The translations under genes and the position numbers were made by a program. This document shows, one piece after another, positions 1 through 6,495 of a stretch of 13,058 nucleotides of DNA. This stretch comes from Luminiphilus sp. (lineage in GTDB: Bacteria; Pseudomonadota; Gammaproteobacteria; Pseudomonadales; Halieaceae), in contig JAKMEU010000037.1 in NCBI GenBank assembly GCA_022425845.1, forward strand, positions 1-13,058. Reading direction: 5' to 3'. Below the pieces are notes generated by a model. It worked only from the letters and a program-made list of their open reading frames with translations. It did no database searches and was not told the DNA's origin. Each line of letters opens with the position of its first letter. The stretch's first letter is position 1.

Positions 1-64
1 CGACACCCGCAGCGAGGGCTGATTGGTTAAACCTGAGGTCTTTCTTGAGTGGGTCATACGTCAT
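1..64 (-). CDS. Possible 5' end of an unidentified gene, cut by the left edge
   Basis: The minus strand has an ATG at 64-62 preceded by AAAGGGA with an 8-nt spacer, a good ribosome binding site. The frame then stays open to the edge and reads MTYDPLKKDLRFNQSALAAGV. Codon choice looks ordinary for the window. Twenty-one codons are too few to recognise a family or prove coding, and no function is proposed. A competing plus-strand frame is open from 3 to 86 but uses rarer codons such as AGG and TTA and has no start within the window. If the minus reading is right, the gene lies 350 nt downstream of the small secreted-protein gene at 416-1021 and probably has its own promoter in 65-415. Confidence 0.35.
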   Translation of the reverse strand, partial: MTYDPLKKDLRFNQSALAAGV

Positions 65-415
65 GGCTTGGTTCCCTTTCTCATAGAACTGGTGGTTGTC
101 CATCTTTTCGTGTCGCTGTAACGCGACTTTTTATTCGCTATTCGTCCTCTGGGCTACGCAGTGATTCCCGGCACTTCCCGGGCGCTCCCTTGAACAAACA
201 AGAGGCCTCTCCCTACGACCTGCGCCGGTCAACACATCGCGCAGACGGCTGAGTGTGACGCACTGCGAGCAACTTATCCCGACTTCCGTCATCTTTGGCC
301 GATGCAGGACAAAATGCAAGTACCAATTTGGGCTGTGAACCACCTCTCAAAACCAACAGGGGCCGCGGCCTTCCGGGAAGTAAAAACCGCCCCGCACACA
401 TTCCAGCGACCGACA
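65..415. other. Intergenic stretch with no recognised gene
   Basis: Both strands were read here. The open frames are short, overlap each other in several frames and have no family features, so none is called. What can be seen is the 112-135 hairpin with T-tract, a 10-bp GC palindrome GGCCGCGGCC at 361-370, and the likely ribosome binding site of the left-edge frame at about 73-79. No tRNA-like cloverleaf, terminal inverted repeats or decayed transposase was noticed. It presumably holds the 3' UTR of the 416-1021 gene and the promoter of whatever lies to the left. Confidence 0.5.
112..135 (+). terminator. Short hairpin with T-tract (possible plus-strand terminator)
   Basis: GTCGC (112-116), the six-base loop TGTAAC and GCGAC (123-127) form a 5-bp GC-rich stem followed directly by TTTTTATT. 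This is the layout of a minimal intrinsic terminator for plus-strand transcription. On the minus strand the T-tract is on the wrong side. No certain plus-strand gene ends just before it; the only candidate is the frame open from 3 to 86. It may therefore be a chance structure or the end of a gene lying left of the window. Confidence 0.3.
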
Positions 416-1021
416 TCAATCGGGAAGTGGGTCCTCAGCGTCCTCTTCTGGAGTCTCCTCTGGCAAGGCTTCCTCAGTGGCTGCAGCCGTATCGGCGGTG
501 TCCTCCGGCGTTGCGCAGGCATCAGCCCGCTGAACCTCAATGGCACCCGATGCTGTCCACTGTGGCTGAAAATCCTCAAACCCGGTGAATACAAGCTCAG
601 CATCCCCGGTCAAAACCACCTGCAATGACCGGCGACGAATCTCGGCCTGGCCACCGCCGGCACTGATACCCGCCGTGTCACGGGGCCTGAACAGAAACAC
701 GTGGATAGGCGTATCGGTGGGCAGAACCTTGGTTTTAGGCTTGCTGGACGCGAATACCCCGCCCATGAAATCTTTGGCCCCCGGTATGTCGTTGTATCCC
801 GGGCAGCCATCGCTCGCATTGAAAAATTTGAACTTCGCATTGAAAGCGCCGCCTTCAATAGCAATACCCAGCTGCGCATCTTCGGCATGGCCCAGCCCGG
901 CAATCAGTAGACCCAGCACAAGCACCGCAGGCCGCGAGGACGACTTCAAAAAAACGGCTAAGCGCCCCACGCCGACAACGGCGTTTTGAGTGCCCGCGTT
1001 GTAATGATCGACAAGCTTCAT
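416..1021 (-). CDS. Small exported protein of unknown family with acidic C-terminal tail
   Basis: This 201-residue protein was not recognised. The N-terminus has a long basic n-region, a hydrophobic core at about residues 31-45 and the site GLGHA|EDA, so Sec export with cleavage after Ala46 is likely. The mature part is about 155 residues. It has two cysteines, Cys73 (in SDGCPGYND) and Cys169, which could form a disulfide in the periplasm. Its centre has alternating hydrophobic/polar stretches (IHVFLF, LQVVL, AELVFTGF) suggesting a beta-rich fold. Residues about 171-201 are almost only A, T, P, E and D, an acidic and probably disordered tail. The ATG at 1021 has GAGAGGG upstream; a GTG at 970 would give a shorter, more typical signal peptide but lacks a ribosome binding site. 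It lies 41 nt after the other exported protein and is probably co-transcribed with it. Being real is likely; function is unknown. Confidence 0.7.
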   Translation of the reverse strand: MKLVDHYNAGTQNAVVGVGRLAVFLKSSSRPAVLVLGLLIAGLGHAEDAQLGIAIEGGAFNAKFKFFNASDGCPGYNDIPGAKDFMGGVFASSKPKTKVLPTDTPIHVFLFRPRDTAGISAGGGQAEIRRRSLQVVLTGDAELVFTGFEDFQPQWTASGAIEVQRADACATPEDTADTAAATEEALPEETPEEDAEDPLPD

Positions 1022-1062
1022 CGGTCCAGCCCTCTCAGTGAGACCAAAGTGCGATGGCCGGC

Positions 1063-1863
1063 TCAGAGAGAGAAAGCCTGCGCAATTTTATTGATGGGGG
1101 TCTGACCCGCATCCCAGGCATCCACAACCTCTTCTGGCATCGCCTCATCATCGAGCACCTCTTCAATCGCATCAACGGCCTGCATCACCTGCTTGGCTTC
1201 CGCCGTCGCGGGCCTACCCTTTTTGATGTTACTGCTCAGCGCCTTACTGGCACTAGCCAAGGTTTTAAGCTCAGCCCGCGCCGCTTTCACATCATCCTTC
1301 AGCTCGCTGACTTTCTTTGACCCCTTATACAGTACGCTGTCAAAGTCTTTCGCAAAGCCAGCGGCATCCTGGGCCGCCTCGGCCAACTCCTGATCACCAA
1401 TGCGACGCACCGCAGGATCGTCGCCCAGGGGGAACTCCTCACCATACGCCCCGGCGAGTTGCTGCAGGCTACCGGCATAGACATCCCATTCGTTAACGCC
1501 TTTGACGTCTGGATTGTCCTGAAAATATTGGTGCATCACCGAAGAACGGGTGAGAATCTCCGTCGCCTCTGCACTGGCGGAGTATTGACCCGTAAAGCGT
1601 TCATACAGGTGATCAATAGCATCACCGAGATCGCTGAAATAATCCCGCACCATCAGTTCGCCTGATGGACCCCGCAATACACTTTTCTTGAATTTGGATG
1701 GCAGGGCTTTTTCAACAGCCTTCTCCTGTTTGGCGAGGGTTTTCGCCAACTCCTTGACCTGCTTATCCGACATCCTCGCGATCGGATCGGCATGGGCTCC
1801 GATAAAGCTGAGCACACACATGCCCATGAGTAAAAGTCCCGCCGCTCTCTGCGCCCACGTCAT
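1063..1863 (-). CDS. Exported alpha-helical protein of unknown family
   Basis: This 266-residue protein was not recognised. A signal peptide is clear: a short basic start (MTWAQR), hydrophobic residues 8-21 and AHA|DP, with cleavage after about residue 25. The mature protein has no cysteine and is rich in Ala, Lys, Glu and Asp with heptad-like spacing, for example around KQVKELAKTLAKQEKAVEKAL and the later KKVSELKDDVKAARAELKTL. It is therefore probably a soluble, mostly helical periplasmic or surface protein with coiled-coil segments. A less charged middle (about 75-145) contains MHQYFQDNPDVKGVNEWDVY. The C-terminus (QTPINKIAQAFSL) is hydrophobic but too short for a membrane anchor. There are two in-frame ATGs, at 1869 and 1863. 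The second was chosen because AGGAG lies 7 nt before it but only 1 nt before the first. It follows the kinase/MFS pair in the same direction and precedes the 416-1021 gene by 41 nt. Confidence 0.78.
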   Translation of the reverse strand: MTWAQRAAGLLLMGMCVLSFIGAHADPIARMSDKQVKELAKTLAKQEKAVEKALPSKFKKSVLRGPSGELMVRDYFSDLGDAIDHLYERFTGQYSASAEATEILTRSSVMHQYFQDNPDVKGVNEWDVYAGSLQQLAGAYGEEFPLGDDPAVRRIGDQELAEAAQDAAGFAKDFDSVLYKGSKKVSELKDDVKAARAELKTLASASKALSSNIKKGRPATAEAKQVMQAVDAIEEVLDDEAMPEEVVDAWDAGQTPINKIAQAFSL

Positions 1864-1870
1864 GGTCATT

Positions 1871-1875
1871 CTCCT
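1871..1875 (-). promoter_or_regulatory. Ribosome binding site that decides the 1863 start
   Basis: The minus strand reads AGGAG here. It is 1 nt from the ATG at 1869 and 7 nt from the ATG at 1863, so only the second has normal Shine-Dalgarno spacing. Confidence 0.7.
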
Positions 1876-1926
1876 GTTGGCTTTGAATGCCTAGCTTGTA
1901 AATTTGTTTGAGATAAATGCGCTGCC

Positions 1927-1940
1927 GGTAGCACGCTACC
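1927..1940. repeat. Inverted repeat, possible operator or small hairpin
   Basis: GGTAGC-AC-GCTACC is a perfect 6-bp inverted repeat with a 2-nt centre. It sits in the gap between the MFS stop codon and the start of the 1063-1863 gene, about 65 nt before that start. The tight centre suits a DNA-bound dimer better than an RNA hairpin. A second, weaker dyad (GACAGC-GGC-GCTATC) lies at 1961-1975. No confident -35/-10 pair was found nearby. Confidence 0.35.
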
Positions 1941-1993
1941 ATATCAGCCGTCCTGCGCAAGACAGCGGCGCTATCATGAAAACAAATCAAGAA

Positions 1994-3208
1994 TCAGCGC
2001 AGCGCAGCGTCATGAACGGGCAGCGGTTTGTGGTACAACCACACCAGTGCGCAACCCAGCAGCAGTACCGGCGGGAGCGTGCTGATAATCACGGCATGCC
2101 ACCCCAGTTGATTGAGCACGGCACCCGCTGCAAAGCTTGCCAGTGCGGAACTACCAAATATCGCAGCATCGTTATAACCCTGGGCATGAAATCGATTCGC
2201 CGGGTTGGCCGCCTCCACCAACAGGGTGGTACCGCCCACGAAAAGAAAATTCCAGCCCACACCCAGGAGCAACAGGGCCAGGCCATAATGCGCCACCGTT
2301 TTCCCCGACAGCGCAGACAGCAAGGTCAGCAGGAAAACCACAACACCCAACGCCATCAGTGCCCTTGCGCCAAAACGGGAGATTAACCACCCGGACGCCA
2401 GGGATGGCAGATACATGGCGAGTACATGAATGCGGACAACCGCCGCTGTATCCACGAGGGTATGGCCGTCAAGAACATGCATGGAGACCGGGGTGGCGGT
2501 CATGACAAACGTCATGAGGCCCTGCCCCAGTACGCCCCCCGCGACAGCCAACCAGACCAGGGGGTGAAGGGTTTTGACATCGAGTCGCCCACCGGCCGCC
2601 ACTGACCTGTCTGCATCTCCGCCGGCTGTCAGTGAAAGGCGCGACAATAATGGAATCGCCAGGCAAAACAGCATGCCCGCCCCCAGCAGGGCACCCTGCA
2701 AATTTCCGTCAGGAAAAATATAGCCAGCTCGGGCAACCAGCTCAGGGCCAATAATCGCACCACCCACACTTCCCATAAGCAACACAGATACCGCGAGCCC
2801 GGCACGCTCCGGCGCCACGGTTTCGGTGGCGGCGTAACGAAATTGTTGGCTGAAAGCGAGGCTGATACCCAGTAGGGCCGTGCCGAGACAATAAGTCGAA
2901 AACGACGCCTTTTGCAGTCCCCAGAACCCCATTGCACAGGACAGCAGCGCCACACAGGCAGCAGCCACGAACCCGGTGCGGCGCCCGACCTTCTGCATCA
3001 GCCGTGCAGCAGGGAAGGCTGCCAAAGCGGTGCCCAACACCATCAGCGAAACAGGCAACGTAGCGAGGGACGCCGTAGGTGCCAGTTGCGTGCCGATTAT
3101 GCCCGCCATGGTGACGGTCATCGCACCCGCTGAAACAAAAATCACCTGACTGCCCAACAGTAACATCAGGTCCGCGTTTAGGAGGTCATACCGACCACGC
3201 CTGGCCAT
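1994..3208 (-). CDS. MFS permease (12 TM, drug:H+ antiporter-like)
   Basis: A major facilitator superfamily transporter of about 404 residues in the inner membrane, moving a small solute by proton coupling. Counting from the upstream GTG, hydrophobic segments run evenly through the protein. Loop 2-3 has the motif-A-like ARLMQKVGRRTGF (about 71-83). TM5 contains GSVGGAIIGPE (about 149-159), a degenerate version of motif C (the glycine-rich segment ending in GP) seen in drug antiporters. A charged linker at about 195-215 marks the middle loop, and GVGWNFLFVGG lies in the C-terminal half. The substrate cannot be named. The frame opens with a GTG at 3217, 3 nt after the kinase stop; the ATG at 3208 was preferred, but neither has a strong ribosome binding site, as expected for translational coupling. 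A sensor kinase directly upstream suggests it exports or takes up the signal the kinase responds to, or is itself part of the sensing. That is inference. Confidence 0.88.
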   Translation of the reverse strand: MARRGRYDLLNADLMLLLGSQVIFVSAGAMTVTMAGIIGTQLAPTASLATLPVSLMVLGTALAAFPAARLMQKVGRRTGFVAAACVALLSCAMGFWGLQKASFSTYCLGTALLGISLAFSQQFRYAATETVAPERAGLAVSVLLMGSVGGAIIGPELVARAGYIFPDGNLQGALLGAGMLFCLAIPLLSRLSLTAGGDADRSVAAGGRLDVKTLHPLVWLAVAGGVLGQGLMTFVMTATPVSMHVLDGHTLVDTAAVVRIHVLAMYLPSLASGWLISRFGARALMALGVVVFLLTLLSALSGKTVAHYGLALLLLGVGWNFLFVGGTTLLVEAANPANRFHAQGYNDAAIFGSSALASFAAGAVLNQLGWHAVIISTLPPVLLLGCALVWLYHKPLPVHDAALR

Positions 3209-3220
3209 TATCGACACCGC

Positions 3221-5086
3221 TCAGTAAGCACTGCGGCCTGACGCTTCCTGGAACTCATCGTAGAGGCTGCGTACCTGTTGCGCAAAAGTGCCGGCCTGAA
3301 TAGGCTTGGTGAGGTAGTGGTCACACCCCGCACTGCGGCAGCGGTCAACATCTTCCTTGAGCGCAAAGGCCGTGAGTGCGATGACCGGGACGTCGGGCTG
3401 CATCCGCTTCAGGTGCCCCGTCGCTTGATACCCGTTCATGACCGGCATTTGCATGTCCATCAACACCAGGTCGGGGACCGAAGAGCTGCCAAGCAAGCTC
3501 TCAAACCGCTGAACACCTTTGGCACCATTGACGCAACGGGTGAACTGCGCGCCTGCCCCCGTCAGCAGCACTTCCAGCAACAGGGCAATGGGTTCACTGT
3601 CTTCACAACACAGGATATGGAGTCCCTCTAGGGGTTGTTCGCTATTGACCACGTCTGTTTCCTTGAGCACCGGGGAAGGTCCTGACTGTAAAAAAGGATT
3701 GGGTGCTGCTGCATCCGACCAACTCACGCCTTCAGGCAGGGCGCAGGGCAGTATCAATACAAATTCTGAGCCCTCACCCAGCGTCGAGATCACTGAAATA
3801 TCGCCGCCCAAGGCCTTGATAAACTGATACGTCAGTGCCAGCCCAAGACCCGTACCCTCAATGCCCGCCAATCGGGTGGTATCGTGGACTCGATTAAAGG
3901 GCACAAAGAGTTTATCCAGCTGCGTGGTATCAATGCCGATACCCGTATCACGAACGCTAACTTTAAGGGATGAATGCTCCGGGAGCTGCTCTGCGGAGAC
4001 GGTCACGGTGATACTGCCCGCCTCGGTATACTTGATCGCGTTACTCACCAGATTGACGATGATTTCGCGGAACTTGACCCGATCAGTCGCCAGTCTGTCC
4101 GGCACTTCACCGACGAACTGGCATGTCAGCGTTAACCCTTTGGTGTTGGCACGCGCCCTCAAAATCTCTACCGAATCACCGACAAGGCTCTGCAATGCCA
4201 CCTCCTCGGTGTTCACCTCGACCATGCCATTTTCAACCGAGGACATGTCCAGAATGTTACCGATCAAATCCTGCAGGTAATCCGCATTAACGGTCAGCTG
4301 ACTGCGCCACTTAAACTGCTCTTCACTGTCGCCTTTGCCGTCTGCAAGCAGCCCGGCAAAGCCTACTATTGCGGTCATAGGCGTGCGAATCTCATGACTC
4401 ATGTTGGCCAGGAAGCTGGTCTTTGCCTCCGATGCGGCCTCTGCTGCAAGGCGTGACTCTCTCAACTCTTCCGCCTGTAATTCCAGCTGGAGTCGCGCCT
4501 TCTCAAGGCGCTCCACTGTACTTTCCAGTCGCTCCATTGCCAGAGCCGTCTCTATCCGGTTGGAGGCCAACGAAGCGATGGTGGTAAAGAGCTGAATATC
4601 TTCATCACTGAAGAAATTGGCTTCCGGGTGCTCCGAGTCCAGAACCCCGATAATGCGACCCGCATGTGTTATGGGGACAGCCAGCTCAGACAGCCGAAAA
4701 TCATCGTCTTTGATGTAGCGCGGGTCCCGTCGCGCATCTCCGACGCACTGGACCTCGCCTGTTTTCGCCACGTGGCCCACTATGCCCTCGCCCACCGGGA
4801 TCGTAATTTCGTGGAAGATTTCTCTGTCCACGGGGTTTTTGGGGCCGTGGGCGGCGACCTGCCTCAGCGTGGCGCCGTCATCGGACACCAGATACACCAC
4901 GCAATCGACGAAGCCCAGCTCTGCGATCGCGGTCTTGGCGATGTTCCAGACAATATCGTCCAGGGTGCTAAACCGGGATTGGCGCAGGGTAAATTGGTGC
5001 AGTATGTCGAGATAGCGTCGCCGGGCTATCTCGCCGGTGGGCGCCAAACCCCTGTTCAGGGTGTCCGTCACCCGGCCTCCCACCAC
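3221..5086 (-). CDS. Cytosolic GAF-domain hybrid histidine kinase with C-terminal receiver
   Basis: A 621-residue signalling protein without membrane segments. Residues about 25-180 form a GAF domain (GEGIVGHVAKTGE at 99-111, then VGDARRDPRYI), a likely small-molecule or redox sensor. A coiled-coil linker (181-222) leads to the dimerisation/phosphotransfer domain with SHEIRTP, phospho-acceptor His231. The ATPase domain has its N-box around Asn345-Asn349 (NLVSNAIKYT), the G1 box DTGIGI from Asp380 and the G2 box GTGLGLAL from 411. The receiver (about 488-612) keeps Glu495/Asp496, phospho-acceptor Asp544 in LMDMQMP, Thr572 and Lys594, so all key residues of a hybrid kinase are present. There is no output domain. 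By family logic it should pass phosphate to an HPt protein encoded elsewhere. The start is a GTG: 5086 and 5083 are possible, but the GTG at 5071 follows GGAGG by 4 nt and may be the true one. It is followed 3 to 12 nt later by the MFS gene. Confidence 0.92.
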   Translation of the reverse strand: MVGGRVTDTLNRGLAPTGEIARRRYLDILHQFTLRQSRFSTLDDIVWNIAKTAIAELGFVDCVVYLVSDDGATLRQVAAHGPKNPVDREIFHEITIPVGEGIVGHVAKTGEVQCVGDARRDPRYIKDDDFRLSELAVPITHAGRIIGVLDSEHPEANFFSDEDIQLFTTIASLASNRIETALAMERLESTVERLEKARLQLELQAEELRESRLAAEAASEAKTSFLANMSHEIRTPMTAIVGFAGLLADGKGDSEEQFKWRSQLTVNADYLQDLIGNILDMSSVENGMVEVNTEEVALQSLVGDSVEILRARANTKGLTLTCQFVGEVPDRLATDRVKFREIIVNLVSNAIKYTEAGSITVTVSAEQLPEHSSLKVSVRDTGIGIDTTQLDKLFVPFNRVHDTTRLAGIEGTGLGLALTYQFIKALGGDISVISTLGEGSEFVLILPCALPEGVSWSDAAAPNPFLQSGPSPVLKETDVVNSEQPLEGLHILCCEDSEPIALLLEVLLTGAGAQFTRCVNGAKGVQRFESLLGSSSVPDLVLMDMQMPVMNGYQATGHLKRMQPDVPVIALTAFALKEDVDRCRSAGCDHYLTKPIQAGTFAQQVRSLYDEFQEASGRSAY

Positions 5087-5096
5087 CCTATAGGGT
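5085..5096. repeat. 12-bp perfect palindrome at the kinase start
   Basis: ACCCTATAGGGT reads the same on both strands. It overlaps the first possible GTG of the kinase gene and the end of the neighbouring leader hairpin. It could be an operator or, on RNA, an alternative partner for the hairpin base. Confidence 0.35.
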
Positions 5097-5128
5097 CGGG
5101 CGCCCTGGCTGAGCCAGCTGACCCGACC
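5094..5128 (-). promoter_or_regulatory. Nested hairpin in the leader of the kinase gene
   Basis: On the minus strand, an outer stem GGTCGGG/CCCGACC (7 bp) encloses a 4x4 internal loop (TCAG opposite GGCG), an inner stem CTGGC/GCCAG (5 bp) and a TCA triloop. All 12 stem pairs are Watson-Crick and mostly GC. It ends 7 nt before the first possible GTG and 22 nt before the GTG at 5071, close enough to influence ribosome access. There is no T-tract after it on either strand, so it is not a standard intrinsic terminator for the upstream serine hydrolase gene. It may act as a leader structure, a rho-assisted end or a dyad operator. Confidence 0.45.
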
Positions 5129-5166
5129 AGCGGACCCACTGGCCCAAGTTCGGAAGCAAACCAGGA

Positions 5167-5196
5167 GCTATAGTCGGTGTCGGTATCGGTATCGGT
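5167..5196 (-). promoter_or_regulatory. Tandem ACCGAY hexamers abutting a TATAGC box
   Basis: The minus strand reads ACCGAT twice, then ACCGAC twice (5196-5173), followed directly by TATAGC (5172-5167), which resembles a -10 box. The repeats fill the spacer and -35 position and no TTGACA-like hexamer is present, so a promoter here would probably need an activator. A start a few bases downstream would put the nested hairpin in the 5' leader of the kinase mRNA. The repeat array is observed; the promoter role is inferred. Confidence 0.35.
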
Positions 5197-5215
5197 TAAA
5201 TACTGCAAGCCGACG

Positions 5216-6409
5216 TCATTCACTGATGAAGTCCTCGCAGGATTGCGGCTGGCCATCGACCACGCTCTGGATGCACTCGATGATCTGGTCCCGTACCAGA
5301 TTAATCGGCGCACCCGAGTCAACGGAGGTGTAGTCATCGATCGCCACATAGGCACCGATACCGCGTCCGGTGTCGATGAAACTGATGGCGCCAAAGGCGC
5401 CAGGATCATCAAAAACCCCCGGGTGTTCCGTGGAGATCCACCAACCCATGCCGTAGGGCACAGGGTCAGATTCAACCACCCCTCCCAGATCCACCTGCAT
5501 AGTCGCTACTGCCTCTTCACTGAGCACCCTGGTTGCACCGCAGTAACCTCCGTTGAGATGCACCTGCAGCAACTTCGCGTAGTCCGCCAGGTTGGTGATG
5601 GCACCCCCCTCGACGCTGGGATTTTGCGTCCCCAATAAGCTGTCCGGTGAGCCCTCCCAACGAGTCAGGTCCTGCCACATGTTGCCAAAAGTAAACACCT
5701 CAAGATCGCAGGGCTCACCCAGGTAGCGGTCTACCAACTGATTCCACTCGGCGTTGGCGGCCACCGATGCCGTCAGGCCCGCCAGTTGCCATTGGCTGCC
5801 GCCATAGTCGAAAACCGTACCCGCAGCCTGGGTGTCGGGTAATTCGGTGGTGAACAGCACTTCGCCGCAACTTTCCAGGGTGTATAGGGACAGAAAACTG
5901 AACTGGCAAAGGTGGTCGCCGTAATCGTCCAGGAGGCGCAGTCCCGGGATGCCCGAGGTGTTGCTCACCATTTGCCTTGGCGTACGGTCTCCGTAGACAC
6001 CTTCGTAAGGCAGAACCTCGCCGATCGGTTGATCCATACTGAAGTTCACCTCTGGATCCTCAGCCGCCGCCAGCATGGTCATCACCGCGGGCACTTTGCT
6101 GGTGGAGGCCAGCATCACCACCAGATCCTCGCTGTGGTCGCCGAACGTAGCCGTGTGCAGGACGCCATCGGCGTCCACCACGACATAGCTGATACCGTCA
6201 AATATTGGGCTGTTGTCGAGAAAACCCTGAAAAGCCGCGTCTACCGGGGAGAAATCCAGTCCGGCGGGGGGCGGTTGGGACGACTGTTCGCCCTGCCGAA
6301 CCGACTGGACCGTGTTCAGCAATCCCATAAAACGGTTCTGTGACGCAGCAACAGAGCCGGCCGCTGCCAACAGCACGGTCGTGAGAACAAATACAATCGC
6401 GCTTTTCAT
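5216..6409 (-). CDS. Secreted serine hydrolase, beta-lactamase/penicillin-binding-protein fold
   Basis: This 397-residue protein belongs to the class C beta-lactamase-like serine hydrolases (esterases, peptidases and penicillin-binding-like proteins). The signal peptide is MKSAIVFVLTTVLLAAAGSVA with cleavage near residue 21, so it acts in the periplasm or outside. The nucleophile motif SxxK is STSK at 102-105 (LASTSKVPAVM). SNTSGIPG at 149-156 matches the family's usual T-S-G-(I/L)-P segment. The second catalytic motif is YGG at 202-204 where YxN is commoner. The third motif, normally HTG or KTG, seems replaced by the PGAFG segment near 336-340, which argues against true beta-lactamase activity. 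Six cysteines (168, 181, 234, 290, 379, 391) could form disulfides. The ATG follows GGGGGGA closely. The substrate is unknown. It lies between the Spinster permease gene and the kinase, same strand, and may have its own promoter. Confidence 0.88.
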   Translation of the reverse strand: MKSAIVFVLTTVLLAAAGSVAASQNRFMGLLNTVQSVRQGEQSSQPPPAGLDFSPVDAAFQGFLDNSPIFDGISYVVVDADGVLHTATFGDHSEDLVVMLASTSKVPAVMTMLAAAEDPEVNFSMDQPIGEVLPYEGVYGDRTPRQMVSNTSGIPGLRLLDDYGDHLCQFSFLSLYTLESCGEVLFTTELPDTQAAGTVFDYGGSQWQLAGLTASVAANAEWNQLVDRYLGEPCDLEVFTFGNMWQDLTRWEGSPDSLLGTQNPSVEGGAITNLADYAKLLQVHLNGGYCGATRVLSEEAVATMQVDLGGVVESDPVPYGMGWWISTEHPGVFDDPGAFGAISFIDTGRGIGAYVAIDDYTSVDSGAPINLVRDQIIECIQSVVDGQPQSCEDFISE

Positions 6410-6442
6410 GTTCCCCCCAATATCGGTCCCGCCCTTGGCCCC

Positions 6443-6472
6443 AGTGTAAAGATGTCGCTACGGCCCGGTCAG
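6443..6472 (-). promoter_or_regulatory. Candidate sigma70-like promoter of the serine hydrolase gene
   Basis: On the minus strand CTGACC (6472-6467) and TACACT (6448-6443) are 18 nt apart, each sharing four of six bases with consensus. A start near 6436 would give a leader of about 27 nt. The match is modest and untested. Confidence 0.3.
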
Positions 6473-6495
6473 CCCACCGATCACAGGGCCATCAA

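Noticed and set aside
361..370. GGCCGCGGCC palindrome as terminator of the 416-1021 gene
   Set aside because: It has no loop bases and no adjacent T-tract in the right orientation; a 10-bp GC palindrome is common by chance in GC-rich DNA.
1961..1975. GACAGC-GGC-GCTATC as a terminator of the MFS gene
   Set aside because: The stem needs a wobble pair, the loop is only three bases and no T-run follows on the minus strand.
4628..5173. Plus-strand open frame of 181 codons over the GAF domain region
   Set aside because: It is antisense to conserved GAF sequence and runs through the leader hairpin. No motif or ribosome binding site supports it.
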